From contig CAKTEQ010000005.1 in the NCBI GenBank assembly GCA_934552825.1, positions 1 through 64,000 on the forward strand: 64,000 nucleotides of DNA, written 5' to 3'. Numbering within the stretch: the stretch's first letter is position 1; each line of letters opens with the position of its first letter. The position numbers and the translations under genes were made by a program. Origin of the DNA: an uncultured Oscillospiraceae bacterium (GTDB lineage: Bacteria; Bacillota; Clostridia; Oscillospirales; Oscillospiraceae). The notes beneath the pieces were generated by a model. That model had not been told where the DNA came from and made no database searches. It was given only the letters and a program-made list of their open reading frames with translations. This document shows, piece after piece, positions 1 to 7,863 of the stretch.

Positions 1-16
1 GCCGAGGGCTTGACCT
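1..16 (+). rRNA. 23S rRNA, 3' terminus (partial)
   Basis: The first bases (gccgagggcttgacct) match the usual 3' end of Firmicute 23S rRNA, which closes the long terminal helix. A 5S gene follows about 75 bases downstream in the standard rRNA operon order. Only the last few bases lie in the window, so the call rests on this short match plus context. Confidence 0.7.
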
Positions 17-91
17 ACAATTTATGCAGGCATTTAACTTGCCTCTTGTCTTCCCACTTTGTTCGGTTTTCAGGGTGTTATTCCTGAAAAC

Positions 92-208
<117 letters not shown>

Positions 209-215
209 ACAATGT

Positions 216-250
216 GGAGGCTCTGCTCTTGCAGGGCAGAGCCTCCTTTA
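216..250 (+). terminator. hairpin after 5S rRNA
   Basis: An 11-bp perfect stem (ggaggctctgc at 216-226 with gcagagcctcc at 236-246) is followed only by ttta. It can act as an rRNA processing hairpin or a weak terminator. tRNA-Asn begins four bases later, so some read-through into the tRNA cluster is likely. Confidence 0.6.
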
Positions 251-253
251 TAT

Positions 254-329
254 TCCTCCTTAGCTCAGTCGGTAGAGCATGCGGCTGTTAACCGCAGGGT
301 CGTTGGTTCGAGTCCAACAGGGGGAGCCA
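254..329 (+). tRNA. tRNA-Asn (GTT)
   Basis: A cloverleaf folds with acceptor tcctcct/aggggga, anticodon loop ctGTTaa and an encoded CCA end. It is the first of five closely spaced tRNAs after the 5S gene. Confidence 0.95.
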
Positions 330-340
330 GTTTCAACGGT

Positions 341-372
341 ATCGCCGTCACGGATATGACCGTGACGGCGAT
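341..372 (+). other. perfect hairpin in tRNA spacer
   Basis: A 13-bp perfect inverted repeat (atcgccgtcacgg / ccgtgacggcgat) with a 6-nt loop lies between tRNA-Asn and tRNA-Met. No T-tract follows, so it is more likely a processing or stabilising hairpin than a terminator. Confidence 0.6.
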
Positions 373-390
373 ATTCGCTTAATGAAGAAT

Positions 391-467
391 GGGCCTTTAG
401 CTCAGTTGGTTAGAGCATCCGGCTCATAACCGGACGGTCCCGGGTTCGAGTCCCTGAAGGCCCACCA
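391..467 (+). tRNA. tRNA-Met (CAT)
   Basis: Acceptor gggcctt/gaggccc-type pairing, anticodon CAT at 424-426, and an encoded CCA. It is an elongator type rather than initiator (no C1:A72-like mismatch seen). A lysidine-modified tRNA-Ile2 with the same CAT anticodon cannot be excluded by eye. Confidence 0.9.
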
Positions 468-486
468 TTTTTTCAAAAATCCACAC

Positions 487-562
487 AGGGGTATAGCTCA
501 GTTGGTAGAGCATCGGTCTCCAAAACCGAGTGCCGAGGGTTCAAGTCCTTCTGCCCCTGCCA
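487..562 (+). tRNA. tRNA-Trp (CCA)
   Basis: Acceptor aggggta/tgcccct pairs over 7 bp, the anticodon loop is ctCCAaa, and CCA is encoded. Confidence 0.95.
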
Positions 563-565
563 TAT

Positions 566-642
566 GGCCCAGTAGTTCAGTTGGTTAGAACGCTAGCCTG
601 TCACGCTAGAGGTCGACGGTTCGAGCCCGTTCTGGGTCGCCA
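566..642 (+). tRNA. tRNA-Asp (GTC)
   Basis: Acceptor ggcccag/ctgggtc, anticodon GTC at 600-602, encoded CCA. It starts four bases after tRNA-Trp, consistent with one polycistronic tRNA transcript. Confidence 0.95.
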
Positions 643-694
643 TAATTGGCGTTCTTAATAACAAGGTAAAGTCCTGTTTTGAGGACGCCGATTT

Positions 695-770
<76 letters not shown>

Positions 771-809
771 AAGCGAGCAGCCGTGTGGCTGCTCGCTTAT
801 TATATTTTA
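771..809 (+). terminator. terminator of rRNA/tRNA operon
   Basis: A 12-bp stem aagcgagcagcc / ggctgctcgctt with loop gtgt is followed by a T-rich tail (attatatttt). It immediately follows the CCA of tRNA-Thr. Confidence 0.9.
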
Positions 810-1309
810 TCGGACAATTTAAGCGGAGATAGGAAATTACAGATTGTCCGAAGATGCTGTGCTGGTTACACTGCAGTTATGTGGGCCGCAGTCGTCGAAG
901 CTGTGAGAGGTAATATAAGAAAGCCGGTTGATAAAGCATTTCAAGCGTATAAGGGGAAAATAGGTGGTTTTTCTGCATTCTTTTTTATGGGCGCTATAGT
1001 TATAAAAGACAAATAGGAAATCGAGGCGCAAGGTGATAAGGATTACTAAGGGTTAATAAGACACGTAAAAGGAATAACACAAAACACGAAGCACTGTGTA
1101 CCGAAAGGCACACAGTGCTTTTTTGTGGGGAGAATGTGCGAGCATAAATTCATGGACAACAGCGGAAGGCGGACGGACTCTATGAGAAATCAGCTCGTCA
1201 AGGGATTGGAGACCTGCGGTTCTTATCGCTGAGGGGTACGCGAGGAAGCTGTACGAGGGGGTTTAAGCATCTGACAGGCAATCTGCGCAGCAACATAAGC
1301 TGCTGCGTA
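810..1309. other. intergenic region without a recognised gene
   Basis: About 500 bases without a convincing gene. An open frame ending at 1016 begins inside tRNA-Thr, lacks a ribosome site and has no recognisable protein features. The only clear element is a strong terminator at 1090-1124, which implies that something upstream is transcribed, either read-through, a decayed gene or a small RNA. Confidence 0.5.
1090..1124 (+). terminator. orphan intrinsic terminator
   Basis: A 10-bp stem agcactgtgt / acacagtgct with an accgaaaggc-like loop is followed by tttttt. No identifiable gene lies directly upstream. Confidence 0.85.
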
Positions 1310-1867
1310 TCAAAGAGCTTCCTTGACCAATTTGAACTCACCGGAGCAGAGCCGTTTGAAAATAGCTGAGACTTCATCGACGGTATAGGGACACTTGCCA
1401 GTAACGATGAGTGCGGCTAGTCCGAACACAGCCAGCCACACGTCGCTGAAATACATATCAGCTTCTCTCGGCGACATGCCATAGCTCTTCATCATCTGAG
1501 CTTCGACATTTTCACGCGCGTGCGTTATGGTTGCAGGGGTATCGGCAGCGGAAGACTGCAGGAACAAAAGGCGGTATAATTCAGGCTCGTTACAGGCAAA
1601 ACGGATATACTCTGTACAGAGGCCGGGAAAGGGCTCAGAGGCTCTTAATCCCTCATCAAGATAGAGGGAAAGAAGCTCCTCAGCATAGCTGCACACGGCG
1701 GATCTCACATTATCCATAGAGCCAAAGCAGGTGAAGACCGGCTGCGTTGAGATCCCCAGCTTCATCCCGAGAGATTTTGCGGATAGCGCGCCCCCGCCCT
1801 TTTCCCGGACCACCTGGACAGCAGCAGCTATCATCTCTTCTCGTGTAAATTTGTATTTAGGTGCCAT
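1310..1867 (-). CDS. TetR family transcriptional regulator
   Basis: A 185-residue regulator with an N-terminal TetR helix-turn-helix (about residues 6-50, with FTREEMIAAAVQVVREKG and LGMKLGISTQPVFTCF) and a helical C-terminal ligand domain. I place the start at the ATG at 1867 because aggag lies about ten bases upstream; a TTG at 1909 would add 14 residues but falls inside the palindrome described next. The target is unknown. The nearest gene, on the other strand, encodes a solute-binding lipoprotein, a possible but unproven partner. Family assignment is solid; the ligand cannot be inferred. Confidence 0.85.
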   Translation of the reverse strand: MAPKYKFTREEMIAAAVQVVREKGGGALSAKSLGMKLGISTQPVFTCFGSMDNVRSAVCSYAEELLSLYLDEGLRASEPFPGLCTEYIRFACNEPELYRLLFLQSSAADTPATITHARENVEAQMMKSYGMSPREADMYFSDVWLAVFGLAALIVTGKCPYTVDEVSAIFKRLCSGEFKLVKEAL

Positions 1868-1894
1868 TTTTTTTACGCTCCTGTTATGGTAGTT

Positions 1895-1918
1895 GTTATA
1901 TATCGACAAATATATAAC
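1895..1918. promoter_or_regulatory. palindromic operator upstream of tetR gene
   Basis: A perfect inverted repeat gttatatat-N6-atatataac lies 28 bases upstream of the TetR ATG. Autoregulation through such palindromes is usual in this family, so this is the probable binding site; that is inference from position and symmetry. Confidence 0.65.
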
Positions 1919-2065
1919 GGTATAAATTCTAACTTATTACCATAAAAATGTCAATATAATTCTGAAAAACAATACCCGCGTCGAGAAATAGGGAGGTATG
2001 TAGCATATTGCAAGGACAAAGGTATGGGCATAATTCACAAAAATATAATAGCATTAGATTAAAAA

Positions 2066-2094
2066 TTGACACACATGACTATGGATGGTATTAT
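2066..2094 (+). promoter_or_regulatory. sigma-A promoter of the binding-protein gene
   Basis: TTGACA (2066-2071), a 17-base spacer, then TATTAT (2089-2094), 54 bases upstream of the ATG at 2148. Confidence 0.75.
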
Positions 2095-2147
2095 CAAAAC
2101 GTAATCGGCGCCCATGCGACGCCGAAAATAAAAGGAGGAATCATCAT

Positions 2148-3278
2148 ATGAAAAAAGCACTGGCAATCATTCTGGCGCTGCTCATGGTCCTTTCTCTGGT
2201 GACTCTGGCGGCCTGCGGCAAGAAAGAAGAAACGAAGGACGCGGGAAAAGAAACTAAAATCGACGAGAAGGTAGCGGATGTAAATGTTGACGACACCGTT
2301 ACAGAGGAAATGCTCAAGAACTCGAAGCCCAACGAGTATGTGTTCGAGAAGCTGGAAGCCGGCTACCCTGTCGAGGTCGGATTCTTCGGACAGAACAACA
2401 ACTACTTCGTTGCGGAGCAGTTGCTCCTTGGCGGCGCAAAGTTGCTTCAGTCTATGTTCCCTGACATAACCTGCACACAGATCCTGGCTGAGGACAATTC
2501 GATCACAAGCCAGCTCACACAGATGGAAAACGCCGTAACTCAGGGCACGATGGCTGGCATGTGCGTACAGACATCAGACCCCGCAGCCCTTGAAAAGGTG
2601 GTCTTGGAGGCTCAGGACAAGGGCATTACGGTTATTATTTACGGTATTGAATGTGAGTACGAGACGATAGTCGCTATGGCGGATGTTTACAATGCGGGCT
2701 ATGGTATCGGCGTTATGGCAAGCGCATGGGCGGATGTGAGATACCCGGACGCCGGTGAAGGCGATATTAAGACGGCGCTGCTGGGTGGGTGCTCAAATGT
2801 GCCTAACATCATTCTTACACAGGGCATGAGAGATTCCATATATGCAGACAACAGATTCAACGTCATTTACGAGAGCGATGAGCTCGGCGCCGACATGGAA
2901 AAGGGCTACACAGGCGCGGAGAACGCTATGCTCATCGATCCCGACGTCCGGCTCTTCGCGACGTTCCAGTACTCCGCCGGCCTCGGTGTCAACAACTTCC
3001 TTGAAGCTAAGGGTGTTGATATGACTGAATTTGGCATTTTCTGCACGTCAGAGGATGACACGACTCCAGCGATGCTGAAGGCAGCCGAAGAGGGTAAGGG
3101 CGCTATCCGCGGTACCATCACAGCGGGTGGCGGTGTTCCCGACACGATGATAAACACTCTGGTAATGGCGTGGAAGGGTCAGGTCGAGCTGGGCTCCCAG
3201 TATATCGACTACATGACAGCGTGGCACAGCGACGACTTTGAATGCGACTTCACAGTCGGCGAACCTCTGGTTTGGTAA
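2148..3278 (+). CDS. sugar-type ABC transporter substrate-binding lipoprotein (orphan)
   Basis: A 376-residue exported lipoprotein. The N-terminus MKKALAIILALLMVLSL ends in a LAAC lipobox, so it is anchored outside the membrane. The rest resembles the periplasmic-binding-protein family 1 (sugar/autoinducer type), with features such as TFQYSAGLGVNNFLEAKG and GGGVPDTMINTLVMAWKGQV. The ATG at 2148 is chosen over an upstream start because aaaggagg lies just before it and the signal peptide begins there. It has its own promoter and terminator and no permease or ATPase beside it, so it must use components encoded elsewhere or act as a sensor. The ligand is unknown. Confidence 0.8.
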   Translation: MKKALAIILALLMVLSLVTLAACGKKEETKDAGKETKIDEKVADVNVDDTVTEEMLKNSKPNEYVFEKLEAGYPVEVGFFGQNNNYFVAEQLLLGGAKLLQSMFPDITCTQILAEDNSITSQLTQMENAVTQGTMAGMCVQTSDPAALEKVVLEAQDKGITVIIYGIECEYETIVAMADVYNAGYGIGVMASAWADVRYPDAGEGDIKTALLGGCSNVPNIILTQGMRDSIYADNRFNVIYESDELGADMEKGYTGAENAMLIDPDVRLFATFQYSAGLGVNNFLEAKGVDMTEFGIFCTSEDDTTPAMLKAAEEGKGAIRGTITAGGGVPDTMINTLVMAWKGQVELGSQYIDYMTAWHSDDFECDFTVGEPLVW

Positions 3279-3293
3279 GAGAATAATTCCCTG

Positions 3294-3325
3294 GGGAGAG
3301 ACGGCTTGCCGTCTCTCCCGTTTTT
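3294..3325 (+). terminator. intrinsic terminator
   Basis: An 11-bp stem gggagagacgg / ccgtctctccc with loop cttg, then gttttta, directly after the binding-protein gene. Confidence 0.9.
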
Positions 3326-3374
3326 ATTACTGTTGACAGAAGGATCCTGTTCGCATATAATCCAACGCAGGAAT

Positions 3375-3520
3375 GAAAGGATCGGGAGAGAGCGGACATC
3401 CGCCGCCGAAGGGGCAATACTCTCAGGCAAGAGGACCGATCCCGGACCGCACTCCGGAAAGACGGAACCGGCGAAGCGCAAGCGGACGCAAAGCGCGCTT
3501 ATGGCATACAGGACGGAGTT
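3375..3520 (+). ncRNA. tandem glycine riboswitch
   Basis: Two glycine aptamers in series. Aptamer 1 (about 3379-3442) has P1 ggatcggga/gaccgatcc and the core ccgccgaaggggcaa followed by ctctcaggcaagaggac. Aptamer 2 (about 3451-3519) has P1 ctccg/cggag, the weaker core ccggcgaagcgcaa and tatggcatacaggac. No terminator lies between it and the gene, so control of translation at the adjacent ribosome site (ggggggcg) is the likelier mode. The downstream gene belongs to a family whose Pfam domain is named for glycine transport, which fits. Confidence 0.93.
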
Positions 3521-3546
3521 ATTCTTACCATGGGGGGCGTTTCCTC

Positions 3547-4191
3547 TTGAACGTGCTTGTCTTTATCCTGGAAATGATCGGGACCGTAGCGTTTGCGGTG
3601 TCGGGCGCTGCTGTGGCGCTGAAGAAGAGAATGGACATTTTCGGTGTGGCGGTGCTGGGAGTTACCACCGCCGTGGGCGGCGGAGTGATGCGGGATCTGC
3701 TGCTGGGGAAAACACCGCCGGCGATGTTCACGGATCCTGTATATGCGCTGGTGGCGGTAGTAGTGTCGCTGGTAGTTTTTCTGCCGTTTGTCAGGCGGTG
3801 CGTGCTCTCCAACAACAGGGTCTACGAGCTGATGCTGCTCATAAGCGACTCTGCGGGGCTTGGGGCTTTCGCGGCTGTGGGAACTCAGGCGGTGATGGAC
3901 AGCGCATACAGCGATAATCTGTTACTCGCTGTGTTCCTCGGTACGATAACCGGCGTCGGCGGCGGCGTTCTGAGGGATCTCCTGGCAAACAAAATGCCAA
4001 AGATACTGGCGAAAAGGATATATGCCTGCGCAGCCATCGCAGGAGCGCTTATCTGCGCACTGCTGTGGAATACGGCGGGAGAGATGTGGGCGATGCTCGC
4101 CTGCATAGTGCTGACGGTGGTACTGCGCGTGCTGGCGGCACACTTCAAATGGAGTCTGCCGCGTCCCCGGGAAGATGAAGTTGATGAATAA
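3547..4191 (+). CDS. TRIC/UPF0126 family membrane protein, putative glycine transporter
   Basis: A 214-residue membrane protein with about seven hydrophobic segments and the duplicated signature of the family: GVTTAVGGGVMRDLLLG near residue 45 and GTITGVGGGVLRDLLANKMP near residue 130. Bacterial members are related to TRIC cation channels, and the domain is also known as the glycine transporter domain. The frame is open upstream through the riboswitch, so I set the start at TTG 3547, with ggggggcg about nine bases before it and a typical N-terminus (NVLVFILEMIGTVAFAVSG). Glycine control by the riboswitch supports a role in glycine movement across the membrane. Confidence 0.88.
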   Translation: MNVLVFILEMIGTVAFAVSGAAVALKKRMDIFGVAVLGVTTAVGGGVMRDLLLGKTPPAMFTDPVYALVAVVVSLVVFLPFVRRCVLSNNRVYELMLLISDSAGLGAFAAVGTQAVMDSAYSDNLLLAVFLGTITGVGGGVLRDLLANKMPKILAKRIYACAAIAGALICALLWNTAGEMWAMLACIVLTVVLRVLAAHFKWSLPRPREDEVDE

Positions 4192-4236
4192 AAAGAGGCG
4201 GTCAAATCAAACTGATTTGACCGCCTCTTTTGTTTT
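4192..4236. terminator. bidirectional terminator
   Basis: A long stem aaagaggcggtcaaatca / tgatttgaccgcctcttt with T-rich DNA on both sides lies between two convergent genes. Confidence 0.9.
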
Positions 4237-4243
4237 TTGGGGT

Positions 4244-6082
4244 TTATTTCGCGGGGATCGTGAGGACGATGCCTATGAGAATGATGCTGGGATTCTTGAT
4301 AATGTCCTTGTTGGCCTCATAGATCTTCGTCCACGCCTTACCGTCGCCTAGAAGTTCAGCGGCTATTTTCCAGAGGCTGTCCCCGGGCATTACGATGTAT
4401 GTGCTGTTGCCTGCGGGCTGCTCGGCGGGCTTATCCTCGGGAATTCCTTCTGCCTTGATTATGGTGATGCGTCCAGCGGGCACGGCATATTTGTCGGAGA
4501 CAACGCCGCCGAGTTCGTCGTTGATGTAACTCATGAGCGCCTCATCCAGGGGGACGCCTGTGTCGATGATGCTGTCCGCAACGGAGAAAGCGTAGTATGT
4601 GTCGCCACCGCTGGCGAGGAAGTCGTTTGTTACGACGGCGTAAGTTTTGCTTTTATCAAAGGGCTTGCCGTTTATGGACTCGATAGTCACGCGGTTTATG
4701 CTTTTGGGAGCGTGGTATGTGGAGCCTGGGTATGTGTCGCCCTGGTCAAATGTCTTGGTGGTGTCCACGGTGACTTTCATACCTGCGATCTGGGGGAACG
4801 CGCCGATGGCGGTGGGGGTGGAGCAGGTGGATGCCTCCAGACTTTCCAGCAACTTCTCGCCGCTGACATATATTACGGAGACGGTGTTGCCGAAGGGCAG
4901 GACGGAATTGACGTCCTTCTTTGTGATGTCGCCCTTTTTTATAGTCGCTCTGATGCCGCCGCCGTTTGTGATGGCGACAACGTCATCAGCGGGGACTTTG
5001 AGCCCACCGTCCTTGGATACGAGCCAGAGCATGGAATCCGTGATGAGATCGCCCAGGTTTGTCTCTTCGGTGCGGTTGCCAGGGGCTCGCTCACCGTTAA
5101 GCTCAACGTTTGTCTTGGCGAATACCTTGCCGTATTCCGCGTCGACCTCTGATATGATATCCTTCGCCTTGGCTGCGATTTCAGGATTCCCGGATTTGAG
5201 GGTGTCAAGAGCCACTGTCTCGGAGGAGACGATTTTACCGTCCTTGATGGTTACTACACCGACGCTTTCCAGCTTGGTGCCTGTGGAGGTGAGAATAGCG
5301 GAGCCGACCTTACGCTCGGCGTTGGTCTTATTCGTAACATCCTCCAGGGTGGAGTGGGAGTGGCCGTCCACAAAAAGGTCTATACCGGTCACCTTGTTCA
5401 GCACATCGATGCTGCGGCGGCCTGTGGATTCGTCGTCTATGCCCATGTGGCCAAGGCAGACGATAAAGCTGCATTCCTTATTATTTCTGAGGAAATCAAC
5501 CTGAGTCTGGACGGAGCTGAAGAGCTCGTTATTATCCAGGAAGGTGACGCCTTTTATCTTGGCAGGATGGGACTTCGTTGCGGTTTCGGGAGTCGTTATA
5601 CCGACGACGCCGATCTTTGCACCGTCGGGAGCTTCGAAAGCGGCGGAGGTGGTGAATGCCCAATCACCGCTGTACTTGATGTTGGCGCTGATGATGGGGA
5701 ACTTTGCGGCTTTCTCCAGGGACTGGAGGTTTGCAAAGCCGAAGTCGAACTCGTGGTTCCCGGGAACGGCGAGATCATAGCCCGCCATGTTCATCAACTC
5801 AACGGCGGCAGCGCCCTTTGAGATGTTCACATAGGGAGTGCCCTGGGAGAAGTCTCCCGCGTCCATGAGCAGCACATATGCGCCCCTCGCTTCGTAGGCG
5901 GTCTTGAGCTGTGCGACCTTTGCATAGCCCTCGATGGCGCCGTGTACGTCATTAGTGTGGAGAATGACTGTGCAGTCCTTGAGATCCTGCTCGATACCAT
6001 CCTCGGCGAATGCAAAAGCTGTCAGACTGAGCAGCATTATCACCGCAAGGAGCATGGCAAGGAGCCTTGACTTGGTTTTCAT
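4244..6082 (-). CDS. secreted 5'-nucleotidase/2',3'-cyclic phosphodiesterase with C-terminal LysM
   Basis: A 612-residue exported enzyme. A signal peptide (about residues 1-26, ending AFAFA) precedes a metallophosphatase domain with ILHTNDVHG, MDAGD, GNHEFDFG, GHMG and DGHSH metal-ligand motifs, then a 5'-nucleotidase C-terminal domain (about 330-510). The last 50 residues form a LysM domain (YIVMPGDSLWKIAAELLGDG), predicted to hold the enzyme in the peptidoglycan. By family it releases phosphate and nucleosides from nucleotides outside the cell. A gaggg ribosome site precedes the ATG at 6082. UshA-type enzymes are common; the LysM tail replaces the usual sortase or free form. Confidence 0.92.
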   Translation of the reverse strand: MKTKSRLLAMLLAVIMLLSLTAFAFAEDGIEQDLKDCTVILHTNDVHGAIEGYAKVAQLKTAYEARGAYVLLMDAGDFSQGTPYVNISKGAAAVELMNMAGYDLAVPGNHEFDFGFANLQSLEKAAKFPIISANIKYSGDWAFTTSAAFEAPDGAKIGVVGITTPETATKSHPAKIKGVTFLDNNELFSSVQTQVDFLRNNKECSFIVCLGHMGIDDESTGRRSIDVLNKVTGIDLFVDGHSHSTLEDVTNKTNAERKVGSAILTSTGTKLESVGVVTIKDGKIVSSETVALDTLKSGNPEIAAKAKDIISEVDAEYGKVFAKTNVELNGERAPGNRTEETNLGDLITDSMLWLVSKDGGLKVPADDVVAITNGGGIRATIKKGDITKKDVNSVLPFGNTVSVIYVSGEKLLESLEASTCSTPTAIGAFPQIAGMKVTVDTTKTFDQGDTYPGSTYHAPKSINRVTIESINGKPFDKSKTYAVVTNDFLASGGDTYYAFSVADSIIDTGVPLDEALMSYINDELGGVVSDKYAVPAGRITIIKAEGIPEDKPAEQPAGNSTYIVMPGDSLWKIAAELLGDGKAWTKIYEANKDIIKNPSIILIGIVLTIPAK

Positions 6083-6190
6083 GGAGATTACCCCTCTCTT
6101 GTAATGTGCGGCATTGCCGCCAAGTAAATATTAACAAATTACAGAAAAAAGGCAATAGGTATATTATAAAAATATACAAAAACGCCCTCT

Positions 6191-6219
6191 TTGACAGGAA
6201 GAACAAAGGGTGATAAACT
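6191..6219 (+). promoter_or_regulatory. sigma-A promoter
   Basis: TTGACA (6191-6196), 17 bases, TAAACT (6214-6219), 21 bases upstream of the ATG at 6240. Confidence 0.7.
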
Positions 6220-6239
6220 GTCAAAAAGGAGGGAAGGCG

Positions 6240-6494
6240 ATGGATTACAGGAAGAGCCGGCGGCTGATGCAGTATTTTGTAGTTGGCGGCGGTGTACTCA
6301 TAATGGCGGCATGCATAATGGCGCCCACAAAGCTGATCCTCGGGCTGTGTATGGCGGTCGGCGCGTTGGCTATGGCTGCCGGATTTATAGTTGGAGCAAA
6401 GCACTATAGATGCCCCCATTGTGGCAAAAGTCTTATGGGGAGCCGGGGCGCGATACCCAGCAGCTGTCCCCACTGCGGAGAAAAGCTGAGATAG
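6240..6494 (+). CDS. small membrane protein with zinc-ribbon tail
   Basis: An 84-residue protein with a short basic N-terminus, two hydrophobic helices (about 13-33 and 36-58) and a C-terminal zinc ribbon, CPHCGKS and CPHCGEKLR separated by 14 residues. The ATG at 6240 is chosen over 6210 because aaaggaggg precedes it. It has its own promoter. No specific family or function is recognised; the two CPHCG knuckles point to a structural zinc site on the cytoplasmic side. Confidence 0.75.
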   Translation: MDYRKSRRLMQYFVVGGGVLIMAACIMAPTKLILGLCMAVGALAMAAGFIVGAKHYRCPHCGKSLMGSRGAIPSSCPHCGEKLR

Positions 6495-6499
6495 AATTA

Positions 6500-6524
6500 A
6501 TTCCCTGCCGGATTCCGGCAGGGA
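6500..6524. terminator. putative bidirectional terminator
   Basis: An 11-bp stem ttccctgccgg / ccggcagggaa with loop att lies between convergent genes; T-tracts are weak on both sides. Confidence 0.6.
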
Positions 6525-6538
6525 ATTCGTATGTCAGC

Positions 6539-7189
6539 TCATAGAAATCTGAGTATGTCAGCGGGGACACGGGCGATATGCTCGGCGCCGAGACTCTGGA
6601 GCAGGCTGCTCTCGCGAAAACCCCAGCTTACGCCGATGAAGGGGAGGTGCGAGTTCACGGCGGTCTGGAAGTCCACGTCGCTGTCGCCTATATATACCGC
6701 CTGCTCGCGGGGAACGCTAAGTTGAGAGAGTAGGTATTTCACGGGTGCAGAGGAGGGCTTGCGCCCCGTGTCCGGGCGCTCACCCATGGAAAAGTCGAAC
6801 AGGCCCGGGAAATGCTGCCGGACGAGCTCTCGGACCTGCCCGTCGGGCTTATTGGATAGGACGGCTGTCATAATGCCCCGGGCGCGTATGGCGCGGAGAG
6901 CGTCGGATATACCGTCATAGGGCCGGGAGGAGTCATTGCAGTGCTCCCTGTAATGTAGGAGAAATTCCCGGAATACATCGTCGATCATCTCGTCGCTGGT
7001 CCCTGCGGGGAGGGAGCGGGCAATGAGCATCCTCGCACCGTTGCCAACGGCGGCGCGCACCTGCTCCACGGTCCTTTCCGGAAAGCCAAACCGTCCGAGA
7101 GCGTGGTTCGTGGAGAGAGTGATGTCGTCCAGGGTATAGAGAATAGTGCCGTCCATATCGAAAATCGCGAGTTTCACAGTACAGACCAT
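6539..7189 (-). CDS. HAD-superfamily hydrolase, phosphoglycolate phosphatase-like
   Basis: A 216-residue cytoplasmic phosphatase of the Gph/PGP type. Motif I is FDMDGT at residues 10-15, with the nucleophile and acid/base aspartates; motif II is LSNKPD near residue 115; motif IV is GDSDVDF near residue 170. A helical cap domain lies between motifs I and II. AGGAGG stands seven bases before the ATG. By family it removes phosphate from small metabolites such as 2-phosphoglycolate or sugar phosphates; the substrate cannot be told from sequence. It is transcribed alone. Confidence 0.85.
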   Translation of the reverse strand: MVCTVKLAIFDMDGTILYTLDDITLSTNHALGRFGFPERTVEQVRAAVGNGARMLIARSLPAGTSDEMIDDVFREFLLHYREHCNDSSRPYDGISDALRAIRARGIMTAVLSNKPDGQVRELVRQHFPGLFDFSMGERPDTGRKPSSAPVKYLLSQLSVPREQAVYIGDSDVDFQTAVNSHLPFIGVSWGFRESSLLQSLGAEHIARVPADILRFL

Positions 7190-7279
7190 AGGATGACCTC
7201 CTCATAAAGGCAGTGTTAAGACACATTATAGCATAAATGAGCATTTTGTTCCAGTTTGCCGCATAAAGTTACTGTAAGG

Positions 7280-7317
7280 ACAAACAAGGGGGCTTCAGCC
7301 GTGGCTGAAGCCCCCCT
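7280..7317 (-). terminator. terminator of hsp20 gene
   Basis: A 12-bp stem gggggcttcagc / gctgaagccccc with a T-rich tail on the minus strand, downstream of the small heat-shock gene. Confidence 0.8.
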
Positions 7318-7341
7318 GCTTTAAATTTAAGGGTGCATAAA

Positions 7342-7767
7342 TCATTCAATAGCTATAGAGTGACCGGAAGACAGCCCCTTCTTCTCGTCAAACGGGATAA
7401 GTATACTCAGAACACCGGACTCATATTTTGCCTTTACATCCTCCGGTTTCACATCACCCACATAAAATGTGCGGGAGCACGCTCCTGCATAACGCTCCTG
7501 ACGCAGGATGCGCCCCTTTTTGTCCTCCTCGTCCTTGTCCAGCCCTTTCTCGGCCGTGACGGTCATATAGCCATCCTTGATTTTGACGTCTATCTCGTCC
7601 TTTGTAAAGCCTGGCAGTTCAATGGCGAAGCGGCAGCTCTTTGCGTCATCGGTCTCGCGAATATCGGTTTTCATAAGATTTCTCCCGTGCTTGCCGAACA
7701 GAGGATTGTGCGCGCCAAAGAAATCATCAAAATCAAATACACTGTCGCCATAGATGCTGGGTACCAT
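7342..7767 (-). CDS. Hsp20/alpha-crystallin small heat shock protein
   Basis: A 141-residue ATP-independent chaperone. The alpha-crystallin domain spans about residues 38-130 (CRFAIELPGFTKDEIDVKIK, then SRTFYVGDVKPEDVKAKYESGVLSI-type strands) and the protein ends in the I-x-I motif IAIE used for oligomer assembly. I use the ATG at 7767, eight bases after ggagg, instead of the upstream in-frame codon. It binds unfolding proteins under stress. The neighbour on the same strand is an HdeD-type protein, also stress-linked in other bacteria; the two are 96 bases apart. Confidence 0.93.
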   Translation of the reverse strand: MVPSIYGDSVFDFDDFFGAHNPLFGKHGRNLMKTDIRETDDAKSCRFAIELPGFTKDEIDVKIKDGYMTVTAEKGLDKDEEDKKGRILRQERYAGACSRTFYVGDVKPEDVKAKYESGVLSILIPFDEKKGLSSGHSIAIE

Positions 7768-7863
7768 AAAAATGCCTCCAATCAATAATAGAATTAATAT
7801 TTTTATTTATATATGTAAAGCGGCGAAAGCAACTGAAGACACAATTGCCGCAATACAGGTTAA

